Positions 1 to 8,884 of a stretch of 64,000 nucleotides of DNA are shown here, one piece after another (position 1 is the first letter of the stretch; every line of letters begins with the position of its first letter). The position numbers and the translations under genes were made by a program. The notes below the pieces were generated by a model that saw nothing but the letters and a program-made list of their open reading frames with translations, did not search any database and was not told where the DNA came from. The DNA lies in the NCBI GenBank assembly GCA_051656645.1, contig JBOGCH010000042.1, positions 1-64,000 of the forward strand, read 5' to 3'. The DNA comes from JBOGCH01 sp051656645 (lineage in GTDB: Bacteria; Bacteroidota; Bacteroidia; Bacteroidales; Marinifilaceae).

Positions 1-2
1 TA

Positions 3-1280
3 AAGGATAGTTTCTCAGGAATTTTTACTCAGGTCGTTGAACTGCTTCATGAATATGGGTTCATATCGCTGGATGTACAATATATTGATGGGACGAAAAT
101 AGAATCTATGGCAAACAAATACACTTTTGTTTGGAGAAAGTCCGTTGAGAAGAATAACACGAAGCTAAAAGCAAAAACACAAGCTGTTCTTGATCAGATA
201 GAACAACAAATTAATTTTGAAGAAACGGATAACAATACCTCGTGTGACAATGTGGAGGATTTTCAAGAGCGTTTAGATAAGATAAATGCAGAACTTGAAA
301 AGAAAGAGGTCCCCAAGAAAATAAGAAAGGCGGTTGATAAAGTACAGCTAGAGACTATACCCAAATTACAACATTATAGGGACCAACTCTCTAAAATGGA
401 AACCCGTAACTCTTATTCGAAAACAGATGAAGAGGCTACTTTTATGAGGATGAAAGAGGATGCGATGTTAAATGGACAATTGAAGCCTGGGTATAATATA
501 CAAATCTCTACAGAAAATCAATTTATTACCCACTATGCTATTTACCAGCGGCCTACGGATTCGATGACATTAATTCCATTCTTGAAAGATTTTCAGGAAC
601 GCTATAACCGCCAGAGTGGAATTATTGTTGCTGACTCTAGATATGGAAGTGAACAGAACTACGAATGGATGTTTAATGCCGGGATAACTCCTTTTGTCAA
701 GTTTAATTATTTTCATGCCGAGCAAAAACGCACATATAAAAATAATCCTTTTCTATCAGCTAATCTATACTATAATCCAATCAAGAATTATTATGAATGC
801 CCTATGGGACAACATCTTACCTTTGTGCGAGATGAGAAAAGAAAAACCGATGCAGGTTATGTTTCAACTGTTAGTATTTACAAAGCAAAGAGATGTAAAG
901 GCTGTCCTTTAAGAAGCATGTGTCACAAATCAAAAAATAACCGACAGATAGAAGTAAACCATAAATTAAATCAATATAAAGATGAAGTTAGAACGCTATT
1001 AAAATCTCCCGAAGGATTATATCATCGAGGGAAACGACCAATAGAACCAGAAGCCGTTTTTGGGCATATAAAAGAATGCGGAAGTTTTAGACGATTTAGA
1101 TTACGAGGTTTAAAAGGGGCCGAAATAGAGTTCGGTTTGAAAGCTCTTGCCCATAATATGCGCAAACTTGCACTACTAGGCTATAATATCGTATTTTTTC
1201 CCAATTTTGAGAATGAAAAGGGCATATTATTGATAAATAGAGGCTCACAGAAGCACGAAATTCGAAGTAAGGTAGCCTAA
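3..1280 (+). CDS. IS1182-family transposase, 5' end outside window
   Basis: DDE transposase that would move an IS1182-type insertion sequence. The reading frame is already open at base 3, so the start lies upstream and about 426 residues are visible; family members are usually near 500. The frame contains YIDGTKIES followed by ANKYTFVW (first catalytic Asp, typical of IS1182), ADSRYGSEQNYEW (second Asp) and FGHIKECGSFRRFRLRG near the C-terminus (catalytic Glu). Between the second Asp and the Glu lies a Cys cluster (YECPMG, CKGCPLRSMC) that is common in this family. No frameshift or stop is seen, so the visible part looks intact. The stop codon is inside a long hairpin. Family assignment is confident; activity cannot be judged without the 5' end. 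Confidence 0.93.
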   Translation, partial: KDSFSGIFTQVVELLHEYGFISLDVQYIDGTKIESMANKYTFVWRKSVEKNNTKLKAKTQAVLDQIEQQINFEETDNNTSCDNVEDFQERLDKINAELEKKEVPKKIRKAVDKVQLETIPKLQHYRDQLSKMETRNSYSKTDEEATFMRMKEDAMLNGQLKPGYNIQISTENQFITHYAIYQRPTDSMTLIPFLKDFQERYNRQSGIIVADSRYGSEQNYEWMFNAGITPFVKFNYFHAEQKRTYKNNPFLSANLYYNPIKNYYECPMGQHLTFVRDEKRKTDAGYVSTVSIYKAKRCKGCPLRSMCHKSKNNRQIEVNHKLNQYKDEVRTLLKSPEGLYHRGKRPIEPEAVFGHIKECGSFRRFRLRGLKGAEIEFGLKALAHNMRKLALLGYNIVFFPNFENEKGILLINRGSQKHEIRSKVA

Positions 1281-1330
1281 TCTGATTATAGGACAGATTA
1301 GGCGCCCTTACTTCGGATTTCGTGTTTCTG
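1248..1330 (+). terminator. Long hairpin spanning the transposase stop codon
   Basis: Arms 1248-1284 and 1294-1330 pair over 37 positions with about four mismatches, with a 9-base loop. The transposase stop TAA (1278-1280) is inside the left arm. There is no clear T run after the right arm, so it may protect the IS from read-through or be part of the IS end rather than act as a simple intrinsic terminator. Confidence 0.6.
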
Positions 1331-1496
1331 CACACATCTATTTATCAATACTCAGAATTAGAAAAAGATGCAATATTATCATCTATAAAAAAACTACCCC
1401 AAATGTGCTAAACTGCCACCGCATTTTTTAATACTGATTATCAATAACATATTTCCATTAATTACGTATTGATTACATATATTAAATTTCAAGAAT

Positions 1497-2492
1497 ATGG
1501 GTAAATACAATTATTTCTTAACATTAATGGTTGCATTAGGCACAGTTTACGGATGCAACACCACTTCCGAAGTTCTTGACAACGAACAAGACGATTATCT
1601 TAAGGTTAATGTTTACAGTATGGATATTGTAAGTCGTACTGAGAGCACTCAGGAAATTGCAGTAATTGCACTAAATGCAATTGATAATGAGAACGGGTAT
1701 GGCGTTGGTATCAAAGGTAAATATAGTTTCTCTGGACACTCTTCAGTTCCTATCCCTCTATTAAATGAAATTGCGACCATATATGCATGTAGTCCGATTC
1801 GAGAAATAAGCGTCATTAATAAAATACCATACATATCTGTTCCTGAGAACTTAATAACAACGACTAAGACCATAAAAGGAGCTACGAATAATACTATAAG
1901 CGATGGCGATTATTTATATGGGGTTCAATATACTCCAAGTGCTACTGATGATCAAGGAACTTTTGAAGCACGCCAGCCACAGGCCCGCAATAGTAATAAC
2001 AGTAATGATATTAACACTACCGTAAACTTAGGCTTGAAACACGCCTTTGCGAACCTATGTTTTACTATTAGAACAAAAGATGGCAGCACATTTGTTGAAC
2101 CTGCTGGTAAGGTTACAGAGTTGAAACTTATTAAAAGTATTAATATTGCTAGTGCAAGCACTCTGATGGCTCTCAATGATGGGAGTCTTACAGGTGTAAC
2201 AACAAGCAAGGAGGGATACACATTTACATTGGAACAAATATCATTGAGTTCTCTTTCTACTACCACATGGAGTGCTTTGGCTTTTCCTAAAGACTTTGCT
2301 AATGGTAAGTACAAGATCAGATTAATTCTTGATGGAAAAACAATTGAATCCGACGAGTTGGATGATATAAATTGGGAGGCAGGCTATGAATATTCATACA
2401 TTGTAAATGTTACTTCAACGTCACTTACGGTTATGCCTATAAAAGTAGAGCCATGGAAAAGTGGAACCAATACTGAAGTAGATTTTCAATAA
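1497..2492 (+). CDS. Fimbrillin-family lipoprotein
   Basis: Predicted surface lipoprotein of the fimbrillin superfamily (FimA/Mfa1/Mfa2-like pilins and pilus accessory proteins of Bacteroidia). The N-terminus MGKYNYFLTLMVALGTVYGC is a lipoprotein signal with Cys20 as the lipidated residue. Mid-protein LKHAFANLCFTIR corresponds to the fimbrillin strand usually written FKHALAKV.F.I, and the C-terminal NWEAGYEYSYIVNVT followed by I.VEPWKSG is the usual fimbrillin ending. Length (331 aa) fits the family. It stands alone between the insertion sequence and ahpC, so it is not part of a full fim operon here. Whether it is a stalk or tip subunit cannot be told. Confidence 0.75.
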   Translation: MGKYNYFLTLMVALGTVYGCNTTSEVLDNEQDDYLKVNVYSMDIVSRTESTQEIAVIALNAIDNENGYGVGIKGKYSFSGHSSVPIPLLNEIATIYACSPIREISVINKIPYISVPENLITTTKTIKGATNNTISDGDYLYGVQYTPSATDDQGTFEARQPQARNSNNSNDINTTVNLGLKHAFANLCFTIRTKDGSTFVEPAGKVTELKLIKSINIASASTLMALNDGSLTGVTTSKEGYTFTLEQISLSSLSTTTWSALAFPKDFANGKYKIRLILDGKTIESDELDDINWEAGYEYSYIVNVTSTSLTVMPIKVEPWKSGTNTEVDFQ

Positions 2493-2581
2493 AATGAAAT
2501 ATTAAACTGTAACACACAAGAAATAAAGCTCTGTAAATCAGTGCGTATAAATACTATTTATCAACATGTAAATATTATCGA

Positions 2582-2613
2582 TTTGTTTTATATTAAACTA
2601 TCATCTACTTTTG
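2582..2613 (+). promoter_or_regulatory. Bacteroidetes-type promoter of ahpC
   Basis: TTTG at 2582-2585 and TACTTTTG at 2606-2613 are separated by 20 bases, matching the known Bacteroidetes -33/-7 consensus exactly. The ahpC start codon is 50 bases downstream. Confidence 0.75.
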
Positions 2614-2663
2614 TATCAGAGAAAAACAAAACAGATTAACTAACAATTTTAATAATAAACATT

Positions 2664-3227
2664 ATGTCACTAATAGGAAAAGAAATCGTAGATTTTAACG
2701 TTCAAGCGTATGTAAATGATAGTTTTAAAGCCGTTAGCAAAGCGGATGTATTGGGAAAATGGAATATCTTTTTCTTCTACCCAGCAGACTTCACTTTTGT
2801 ATGTCCTACAGAATTAGAAGATCTTGCAGACAAATATAGCGATTTTAAAGCAGCGAATTGCGAAATTTACTCAGTATCGACAGATACACACTTTGTTCAT
2901 AAAGCATGGCACGATGCATCTGAGACTATAAAGAAGATTAAATATCCTATGTTAGCTGATCCTACAGGTCATTTGTCACGTAGCTTTGACGTTATGATTG
3001 AGGAGGCTGGTTTAGCAGAACGCGGAACATTCATTGTAAATCCTGAAGGTAAAATTGTTGCCTATGAAGTACTTGCAGGTAACATTGGAAGAAATGCTGA
3101 TGAATTGCTACGCCGCTTACAAGCATTACAGTTTGTCTCAACTCATGATGGCGAAGTTTGTCCGGCAAAATGGAAACAAGGCGCTGAGACATTAAAACCA
3201 AGTATCGATTTAGTTGGTAAGTTATAA
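2664..3227 (+). CDS. ahpC: Alkyl hydroperoxide reductase subunit C (peroxiredoxin)
   Basis: Typical 2-Cys peroxiredoxin that reduces H2O2 and organic hydroperoxides in the cytoplasm, recycled by AhpF. The peroxidatic Cys47 lies in ADFTFVCPTE with Thr44, and the resolving Cys166 in HDGEVCPAKW. The 187-residue length is that of bacterial AhpC. The gene sits directly upstream of ahpF on the same strand with a hairpin in the 64-base gap, and has its own consensus promoter. In Bacteroides this pair is OxyR-controlled; no OxyR site could be identified by eye here. Confidence 0.97.
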   Translation: MSLIGKEIVDFNVQAYVNDSFKAVSKADVLGKWNIFFFYPADFTFVCPTELEDLADKYSDFKAANCEIYSVSTDTHFVHKAWHDASETIKKIKYPMLADPTGHLSRSFDVMIEEAGLAERGTFIVNPEGKIVAYEVLAGNIGRNADELLRRLQALQFVSTHDGEVCPAKWKQGAETLKPSIDLVGKL

Positions 3228-3243
3228 TTACATTCAATGTGAG

Positions 3244-3271
3244 AGGGGAGACTGCGAGGTTCTCCCCTTTT
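3244..3271 (+). terminator. Hairpin with T tract between ahpC and ahpF
   Basis: Arms 3244-3251 and 3261-3268 form a perfect 8-bp GC-rich stem followed by Ts. It resembles a partial intrinsic terminator that would leave ahpC mRNA more abundant than ahpF mRNA. Confidence 0.6.
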
Positions 3272-3291
3272 AATTTATAATAAATACAATT

Positions 3292-4848
3292 ATGCTAGAT
3301 AATACATTTAAAGAACAAATAAAGGGTATTTTCGTCAACTTAAAGGCGAATTATATTTTCCAGATTTTAGTATCTCTTAGTCATCCCAACCGCCAAGAAT
3401 TGATTGATTTGTTAACTGATGTCGTATCATGTAGCGATAAATTAAGCCTAGATATAAAAGAAGGAGAAGGATTACAATTTTCTATTCTTAAGAATGGAGA
3501 AACAAACGGTATTATTTTTCGTGCCGTACCAAATGGTCATGAATTTACGACCCTCTTATTAGCTATACTTAATTTAGATGGACAAGGAAAGAATTTACCC
3601 GATGATGTTATTTCGGATAACATAAAACGCATTAAAGGCCCCGTAACAGTAAAAAGCTATATATCCTTAACCTGCACAAATTGTCCGGACGTAGTGCAAG
3701 CGCTAAATATATGCGCTATACTCAATCCTGCAATAAGACATGAGATTATTGACGGAGCAATAAATCAGCAAGAAGTAGAGAAACTTGGAATTCAGGCAGT
3801 GCCTACCGTATACGCGAATAACGAGTTACTTGTGGTGGGAAAAAGTACTTTGACAGAATTAGTAACAAAACTACAGCATATAGCTGGCGTTGATGAGACA
3901 CAAAAACGTCAACAAACCAAGAAAGAATATGATGTGATTATCGTTGGCGGTGGTCCTGCAGGTAGCTCGGCTGCAATATACTCAGCGCGTAAAGGTTTTA
4001 AAGTAGCAATAATTGCAGAACGAATAGGAGGACAAATTCTTGACACAGTAGATATTGAAAATATGATTTCAGTACCCAAGACTACAGGTAAATTACTAGC
4101 TGAGAGTTTAACTGAACATATGCACGAGTATGCTATTGATATTATTGATAACAGAACTATTAAAAACATCAATATTACTGACGGCGTCAAAAATATTACA
4201 ACTTCTTTTGATGAAGAATTTAGTTCACCAGCGCTTATCGTTGCAACAGGCGCAAGCTGGCGACTACTAAATGTTCCAGGAGAGAAAGAATACATTGGAC
4301 GCGGCGTCGCTTTCTGTACGCATTGTGATGGACCATTCTATAAAGATAAGAAGGTTGTGGTAGTTGGAGGTGGTAACTCTGGACTAGAGGCTGCACTTGA
4401 CCTATCGAATATCGCCAAAGAAGTGACAATTGTAGAATTTCTACCAGAACTTAAAGGGGACAAAGTATTGCAAGATAAACTACGAAACTGCCCCAATGTT
4501 AGTATTATTGTAAATGCTCAAAGTACAGAAGTGTTAGGGAATGGAGAAAAAGTGACCGGCATTTCTTACATGAATAGAAAAGATAATTCGGTAAACACGA
4601 TTAATTGTGACGGGATTTTTGTACAAATTGGTTTAGTGCCAAATAGTCAAATTATTAAGGACATCGTTAATGTCACAGCAAGAGGCGAAATCCAAGTTGA
4701 TGCAACATGTCGTACCAACATTCCTGGTATTTATGCAGCAGGTGACGTTACAACAGTTCCATACAAACAAATAGTCATTGCAATGGGCGAAGGTGCCAAA
4801 GCCGCACTTTCAGCTTTTGAGGACTCATTAAAGGATGCATGGAAATAG
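3292..4848 (+). CDS. ahpF: Alkyl hydroperoxide reductase subunit F
   Basis: Flavoprotein disulfide reductase that passes electrons from NADH to AhpC. Order of domains: N-terminal tandem thioredoxin-like domain with a CTNC redox pair (Cys128/Cys131), FAD-binding GGGPAG (about 219-224), the thioredoxin-reductase-type CTHC pair (Cys342/Cys345), a second dinucleotide motif GGGNSG (359-364) for NADH, and the FAD-binding GIYAAGDV near the C-terminus. The 518-residue length is standard. It follows ahpC and ends before a strong hairpin at 4891-4922. Confidence 0.97.
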   Translation: MLDNTFKEQIKGIFVNLKANYIFQILVSLSHPNRQELIDLLTDVVSCSDKLSLDIKEGEGLQFSILKNGETNGIIFRAVPNGHEFTTLLLAILNLDGQGKNLPDDVISDNIKRIKGPVTVKSYISLTCTNCPDVVQALNICAILNPAIRHEIIDGAINQQEVEKLGIQAVPTVYANNELLVVGKSTLTELVTKLQHIAGVDETQKRQQTKKEYDVIIVGGGPAGSSAAIYSARKGFKVAIIAERIGGQILDTVDIENMISVPKTTGKLLAESLTEHMHEYAIDIIDNRTIKNINITDGVKNITTSFDEEFSSPALIVATGASWRLLNVPGEKEYIGRGVAFCTHCDGPFYKDKKVVVVGGGNSGLEAALDLSNIAKEVTIVEFLPELKGDKVLQDKLRNCPNVSIIVNAQSTEVLGNGEKVTGISYMNRKDNSVNTINCDGIFVQIGLVPNSQIIKDIVNVTARGEIQVDATCRTNIPGIYAAGDVTTVPYKQIVIAMGEGAKAALSAFEDSLKDAWK

Positions 4849-4890
4849 ATAAAAAGTATATAATAGAGCTAATTAAGCTCACATAATTAT

Positions 4891-4922
4891 AATTCCCAAA
4901 AGTATGTTGACTTTTGGGAATT
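4891..4922. terminator. Terminator between convergent ahpF and hydrolase genes
   Basis: Perfect 13-bp stem (4891-4903 with 4910-4922) and a 6-base loop, lying between the end of ahpF and the end of the minus-strand gene at 5017. A/T-rich flanks allow it to work in both directions. Confidence 0.7.
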
Positions 4923-5016
4923 AATAATTTATATATCTTATGTCTCCTTTGGAATAGCATTCTCATTGTTACATAATACTCACACCAAAATTTGTTGAGA
5001 GACACACTACTTAAAA

Positions 5017-5964
5017 TTACCTCTTAAGTTTATTTTTCTCTAATATAACTTTTATGTTTTCAATGAGTGGACTTGAAGTACTGGAAAATAATTTATTCAA
5101 TATTTCAAAATGATCAGCATCTTCAATATTGTATATTGATACTTCATGGTTGTATCTCTTGACTTTTTTATAGTAATCTTTGGACTGTTTTATCAGCTCT
5201 GGCATCTCAATACCACCATAGTATAAAAAAATTGGAGACGACTTCTGCGTTGCCTTTTTAATATTATTTATAGGGCTTAGTTTAATAATTTCATTAACAT
5301 CCAATTGTAGGTTTTTTCCCACCACCTTGGTTGGAGCAATCGGAGCTAGATCAAATAAACCACTAATAGGAAAAACCCCTCCATTTACAACTGGATGATC
5401 TTTACACAAAGTAGCTAAATGTCCTCCCGCAGAATGTCCACTAAGGAAAACAGGTACATCTGGATTAAACCTAGCATCTTGGGAGATAAATGTTTGAATG
5501 TGATCCAAAGCTCTGCTAATTTCCCCCGCAATAGCAGTCATCGTTACTCGTGGCTGAATCTTGCCCCTTAATTCATGTTCTTTGGTTAAATCATATTCAA
5601 TTAAAATCAAATCAATATTATTTTCTAAGAACCACTTTCCAACAAATGCATAGCTCTCTTTATCGCCACCTTGCCAATATCCACCATGTATAAAAATAAA
5701 GACACCATCGGCTTTATCATAAGCCGGATTATGAAAATAATCATACGTCTCACGTATAGATAAACCGTACGGGATATCACGTTGGCGTAAAAAGGAGCTG
5801 TATATCGGCTCGCTTTGTTTGGTAAAGTCTGCAATATCAGCTAAGGCTTTAGTTTTACCTACATAACTGTAAATATCGTATGCTTCAACTTGTTTTGATT
5901 GTCCCAATAAAACAATAGAAAGTGACAATAGGACAAACAATTGTATAATCATTATTATTTTCAT
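5017..5964 (-). CDS. Exported alpha/beta hydrolase, kynurenine formamidase-like
   Basis: Serine hydrolase of the alpha/beta fold. An N-terminal hydrophobic segment (about residues 4-20) without a lipobox Cys suggests export to the periplasm. HGGYW (93-97) forms the oxyanion-hole loop and is the signature of arylformamidase-type and carboxylesterase-type enzymes; GHSAGG holds nucleophile Ser178, and DADHFEIL supplies the likely catalytic His285. The true substrate is unknown; a formamidase role is only suggested by the HGGYW loop, and an ester substrate is equally possible. It is the last gene of an apparent HxlR - nitroreductase - hydrolase transcript, 32 bases after the nitroreductase gene. 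Confidence 0.8.
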   Translation of the reverse strand: MKIIMIIQLFVLLSLSIVLLGQSKQVEAYDIYSYVGKTKALADIADFTKQSEPIYSSFLRQRDIPYGLSIRETYDYFHNPAYDKADGVFIFIHGGYWQGGDKESYAFVGKWFLENNIDLILIEYDLTKEHELRGKIQPRVTMTAIAGEISRALDHIQTFISQDARFNPDVPVFLSGHSAGGHLATLCKDHPVVNGGVFPISGLFDLAPIAPTKVVGKNLQLDVNEIIKLSPINNIKKATQKSSPIFLYYGGIEMPELIKQSKDYYKKVKRYNHEVSIYNIEDADHFEILNKLFSSTSSPLIENIKVILEKNKLKR

Positions 5965-5996
5965 AGTACCAATTTAGAGTTTAATAATATCCTTTA

Positions 5997-6590
5997 CTAC
6001 CACACATTTCTATGCACTTTTGTAGAATCCCACTTATCCTTAGCTTGCTGAGGTAATGAAGGATACCCAACCGGTATAACACAAAGTGCAGCAATGTTTT
6101 CAGGTAGATTTATATATTTCTGCACCACATCCATGCGTTCTTGATAAGGATAAGCAGCTGTCCAAACAGCCCCCAAACCCAAGGATTCGGCTGCCAATAA
6201 GATATTCTGCGTACTAGCAGCGCAATCTAGATACCAATAAAATGACTTTAATGAATCTCCACAAACAATTATTGCCATTGGTGACTCTTTTAACCACTTT
6301 GCAAAAGGTAACTCATCCGCCATTGCATCAAGTGTGACACGATCATCTAGAACGATAAATTGCCATGGCTGAAGATTCTGACCACTGGGAGCTGCCATTC
6401 CAGCTCTCAACAGAACCTCAATTTTCTCTTCTTCTACTGCCGTTGGTAAAAAGCCTCTTACACTTTTACGAGCAAGAATCGTTTCAACTACACTAATTGC
6501 TTGTTGCTCTTGCTTGCGTTCAACAAAAGAATATATCGTTGCCATAAGCATTACTATTGATAATCCTATAATTAAAAATGATGATTTCAT
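5997..6590 (-). CDS. Nitroreductase-family protein with N-terminal membrane anchor
   Basis: FMN-dependent oxidoreductase of the nitroreductase fold. The catalytic part starts at about residue 32: ILARKSVRGF (FMN phosphate-binding Arg-Ser), MAAPSGQNLQPW (typical APSG.N.QPW loop), and ESLGLGAVW in the C-terminal half. Unlike ordinary cytoplasmic nitroreductases it begins with a hydrophobic segment (about residues 4-22) followed by a Lys/Arg/Glu-rich linker, so it is predicted to be membrane-anchored or exported. It starts only 8 bases after the HxlR-type regulator gene, so it is almost certainly co-transcribed. Substrate unknown (nitro or quinone compounds, or a flavin-linked reaction). Confidence 0.85.
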   Translation of the reverse strand: MKSSFLIIGLSIVMLMATIYSFVERKQEQQAISVVETILARKSVRGFLPTAVEEEKIEVLLRAGMAAPSGQNLQPWQFIVLDDRVTLDAMADELPFAKWLKESPMAIIVCGDSLKSFYWYLDCAASTQNILLAAESLGLGAVWTAAYPYQERMDVVQKYINLPENIAALCVIPVGYPSLPQQAKDKWDSTKVHRNVW

Positions 6591-6598
6591 ATGCTGTA

Positions 6599-6964
6599 TT
6601 ATTTAATGTTATCGTTATACTGCTCACTCACTTGAGCAGCCCATTCCCCCATTTGCTGTATTATTGGCATGACCGACTCTCCCATTGGGGTTAGTTGGTA
6701 TTCAACTTTTGGTGGCACAACAGGATATACCACGCGTTCAATAAGTCCTAGTCCTTCCAACTCACGAGCCGTTTGGGTAAACATTTTGTTTGCAATACCT
6801 GTAAAGGAGCGTTGTAAATCTCCTGAACGCATAGCCCCATCCTTTAAATGATAAAGCATAATTGCCTTCCATTTACCTCCAATAAGATAGATCGCTAAAT
6901 CAATAGCACAATTAAACTCCTTATCCTGAAACTTAAAAGATTTTGTAATATTCTCATTTTCCAT
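6599..6964 (-). CDS. HxlR-family winged-helix regulator
   Basis: DNA-binding regulator of the HxlR/DUF24 family (121 aa, normal length). GGKWKAIMLYHL and GDLQRSFTGIANKMFTQTARELEGLGLIER form the winged helix-turn-helix, and VEYQLTPMGESV the wing. A single Cys (Cys19) sits at the N-terminus where thiol-sensing members such as YodB, HypR and QorR carry theirs, which suggests control by quinones or electrophiles. It is first in the transcript with the nitroreductase and hydrolase genes, and divergent from the FMN-binding membrane protein gene across a 99-base gap, so it probably controls both directions. Confidence 0.9.
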   Translation of the reverse strand: MENENITKSFKFQDKEFNCAIDLAIYLIGGKWKAIMLYHLKDGAMRSGDLQRSFTGIANKMFTQTARELEGLGLIERVVYPVVPPKVEYQLTPMGESVMPIIQQMGEWAAQVSEQYNDNIK

Positions 6965-7009
6965 ATTTTACTACTTTTGGTTACTACTATACTTTATTGT
7001 TAGTACTTG

Positions 7010-7041
7010 CAAATGTAACTGTTTGATGTTTATTTCGCAAA
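7010..7041 (-). promoter_or_regulatory. Promoter for the HxlR operon
   Basis: On the minus strand TTTG (7041-7038) and TACATTTG (7017-7010) are 20 bases apart, an exact fit to the Bacteroidetes consensus. The regulator start codon is at 6964. The same short gap must hold control sites for the divergent gene at 7064. Confidence 0.7.
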
Positions 7042-7063
7042 TAAATAAAATTAAATATCGAGT

Positions 7064-8119
7064 ATGGAAAAAATAAGATTCATTATTAAAGTACTAACTG
7101 TAACATTGCTTTTAGTGACAATTGCCATTAAACGAGACAGAAAAATAGCAGGACAAAACATTGAAGAGTGGATTTCACCCAAAAAACAAAATGCCCCTAC
7201 AGAATGGATATTAGAGGATGGGAGTCGAAGAATTAGCTCTATAAATATTGCTCAAGATATTGCTGGGTTTGCTGCCGCAACCCCAATAATTATCCAAATT
7301 ACAGATAATAAAATTACAGACATTGAAATTCTAAAGAACAGTGAAACACCAGAATTCTTCAACACTCTATTAAATAGTAGCATGATAAACCATTGGATAG
7401 GGCTTACACCACAAGAGGCTCTCAATATTCAAGTGGACGTTGTCTCGGGAGCTACAATGAGTTCCACTGCACTAATTAAAACAATCCGGAGAACTCTTCA
7501 ATACGCAACATCAATAGAAGTAGAAACTTCCATGGACTGGTTTGAATGGAAAGTAATTGTCGGGATTTTAGTCATTATCTCTGGAGTACTAGTATCACTA
7601 CTTAAATCTAAACGTTGGAGAAATATCCAGCTTATACTTAACGTCATCGTCTTAGGCTTATGGTGTGGTAGTTTTCTGTCAATATCACTTTTGGTTAATT
7701 GGATTGAGAATGGCATTAATCTATCATATGCAATACTCACAGTCCCGCTTTTAGCAATAGTTCTTATAATGCCGATATTGGGAAGAAAAAGTAGTTATTG
7801 TATGTGGCATTGCCCCATGGGATCATTACAAGAACTTGCAGGTAAAACTATCAAACATAAGCTTACTATCTCTCCTAAACGTATAAAATTTCTAACAAAA
7901 GTTCGTGAAGGAATATTCATGACGTTATTATTTCTTATGTGGATCGGCATTGGGTTTGAGCTAATGAATTATGAAGTCTTCTCCTTCTTCATATTTCATC
8001 AAGCTTCATATATCGTACTAATTATAGGAATAACGTTCATCGCCTTATCGTTCGTGATCCAACGGCCATATTGCCGCTTTGTATGTCCAACAGGAACCTT
8101 ATTCAAGCTACTCGATTAA
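7064..8119 (+). CDS. FMN-binding domain / 4Fe-4S polyferredoxin-type membrane protein
   Basis: Membrane electron-transfer protein of the NosR/NapH/YccM type. After one N-terminal membrane helix there is an extracytoplasmic FMN-binding domain ending in VSGATMSST (about 127-135), the motif where ApbE attaches FMN covalently. About five further membrane segments follow, with two CxxxCP motifs (CMWHCPMG and CRFVCPTG) as in quinol-oxidising NapH/NosR proteins. The protein ends right after the second motif, so the extra soluble ferredoxin domain of NosR is absent. It may feed electrons across the membrane to an exported flavoenzyme; the exported nitroreductase encoded divergently is a candidate partner (inference). 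Confidence 0.85.
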   Translation: MEKIRFIIKVLTVTLLLVTIAIKRDRKIAGQNIEEWISPKKQNAPTEWILEDGSRRISSINIAQDIAGFAAATPIIIQITDNKITDIEILKNSETPEFFNTLLNSSMINHWIGLTPQEALNIQVDVVSGATMSSTALIKTIRRTLQYATSIEVETSMDWFEWKVIVGILVIISGVLVSLLKSKRWRNIQLILNVIVLGLWCGSFLSISLLVNWIENGINLSYAILTVPLLAIVLIMPILGRKSSYCMWHCPMGSLQELAGKTIKHKLTISPKRIKFLTKVREGIFMTLLFLMWIGIGFELMNYEVFSFFIFHQASYIVLIIGITFIALSFVIQRPYCRFVCPTGTLFKLLD

Positions 8120-8431
8120 TAGTGATGACGGACGATACATGAAGAATAGGCCGATAATATATAAACATTACAACTTCTCATAGATACGTACTATTAAAAC
8201 CCATAAGAAGTTATTACATATAGGACTAGAAGTTCTTTTCTTATACATATCGTCAATTATTCACTATAAAAAAGATGGATATCGAAACGTAATCTACATT
8301 ATTGTTTTGTCAAAGACGAAATATGACAAGTATTGTCCATGAATAGAAATGAGAACATACAGAAAAGTATATACAATAGTATACATACCAAAACGACTAC
8401 CTAATTAAAGGTAGTCGCTTTGATATGTATA
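8120..8431. other. Intergenic stretch
   Basis: No gene is supported in this 312-base gap between convergent genes. It contains A/T-rich sequence and, at its end, a large hairpin (8376-8440, listed separately). Confidence 0.6.
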
Positions 8432-8440
8432 CTATTTTTT
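8376..8440. terminator. Large bidirectional terminator hairpin
   Basis: Arms of 27 bases with two mismatches flank the 6-base loop at about 8403-8408. On the plus strand the right arm is followed by six Ts. The stop codon of the minus-strand lipoprotein gene (8432-8434) is inside the right arm, so the stem serves both convergent transcripts. Confidence 0.75.
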
Positions 8441-8701
8441 AGGTTGCGCAGGTGCTTTCTTTACAGAATCGGCAGCAACACTGTCAACTTCAACAACAAT
8501 CGTTTCAGATTCTACAACCTCAGCCTCTCCGACACCTTGAAGGGCCTGTCCCTCACGTGCTTCTTTTCTGTCTTCACGCATCTCCTGTCTCTCTGCTTTT
8601 CTCTCTTGGTTATCTGCTTTCTTACCACTACATGATCCAAATGTAAAAGCTAAAGAGCATACAGTTAAGATTCCGTACAACAATCTTTTTTTCGTTTTCA
8701 T
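8432..8701 (-). CDS. Small charged lipoprotein
   Basis: An 89-residue predicted lipoprotein of unknown function. The Met at 8701 is preferred because MKTKKRLLYGILTVCSLAFT followed by FGSC is a clean lipoprotein signal; an upstream in-frame Met (8761) would put 20 unlikely residues in front. After the lipobox Cys the mature part is a Lys/Arg/Glu-rich segment with repeated ER and RE pairs (probably helical), then an acidic Val/Glu stretch and a Pro/Lys-rich tail (KKAPAQPKK). No catalytic motif is visible. Such small charged lipoproteins are common in Bacteroidetes and remain uncharacterised. Confidence 0.7.
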   Translation of the reverse strand: MKTKKRLLYGILTVCSLAFTFGSCSGKKADNQERKAERQEMREDRKEAREGQALQGVGEAEVVESETIVVEVDSVAADSVKKAPAQPKK

Positions 8702-8844
8702 AATATAAGATATTAAGTTAGCATTCCCACTGAATAACAGTACTGAGTTATAACTCTCCAATTATTCAGTTTATTTCAATTATTGAAGTAATACGTGATT
8801 GAAAATATTAGGTTTAATTTAACATCCTATTTTTATATAAAAAA

Positions 8845-8872
8845 ATAAGAAACGACTTACATCGTTTCTTAT
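8845..8872 (-). terminator. Terminator of the RluA-family gene
   Basis: Perfect 11-bp stem (8845-8855 with 8862-8872), 6-base loop, followed on the minus strand by a run of Ts. Confidence 0.8.
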
Positions 8873-8884
8873 CATATCATTTTT

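Larger units (their letters stand above)
1..1330 (+). mobile_element. IS1182-type insertion sequence, right part
   Basis: The element enters from beyond the window start and its transposase stops at 1280. A long inverted repeat (1248-1330) overlaps the end of the gene and probably lies at or near the right end of the element. The exact terminal repeat and any target duplication cannot be fixed because the left end is absent. Confidence 0.7.
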
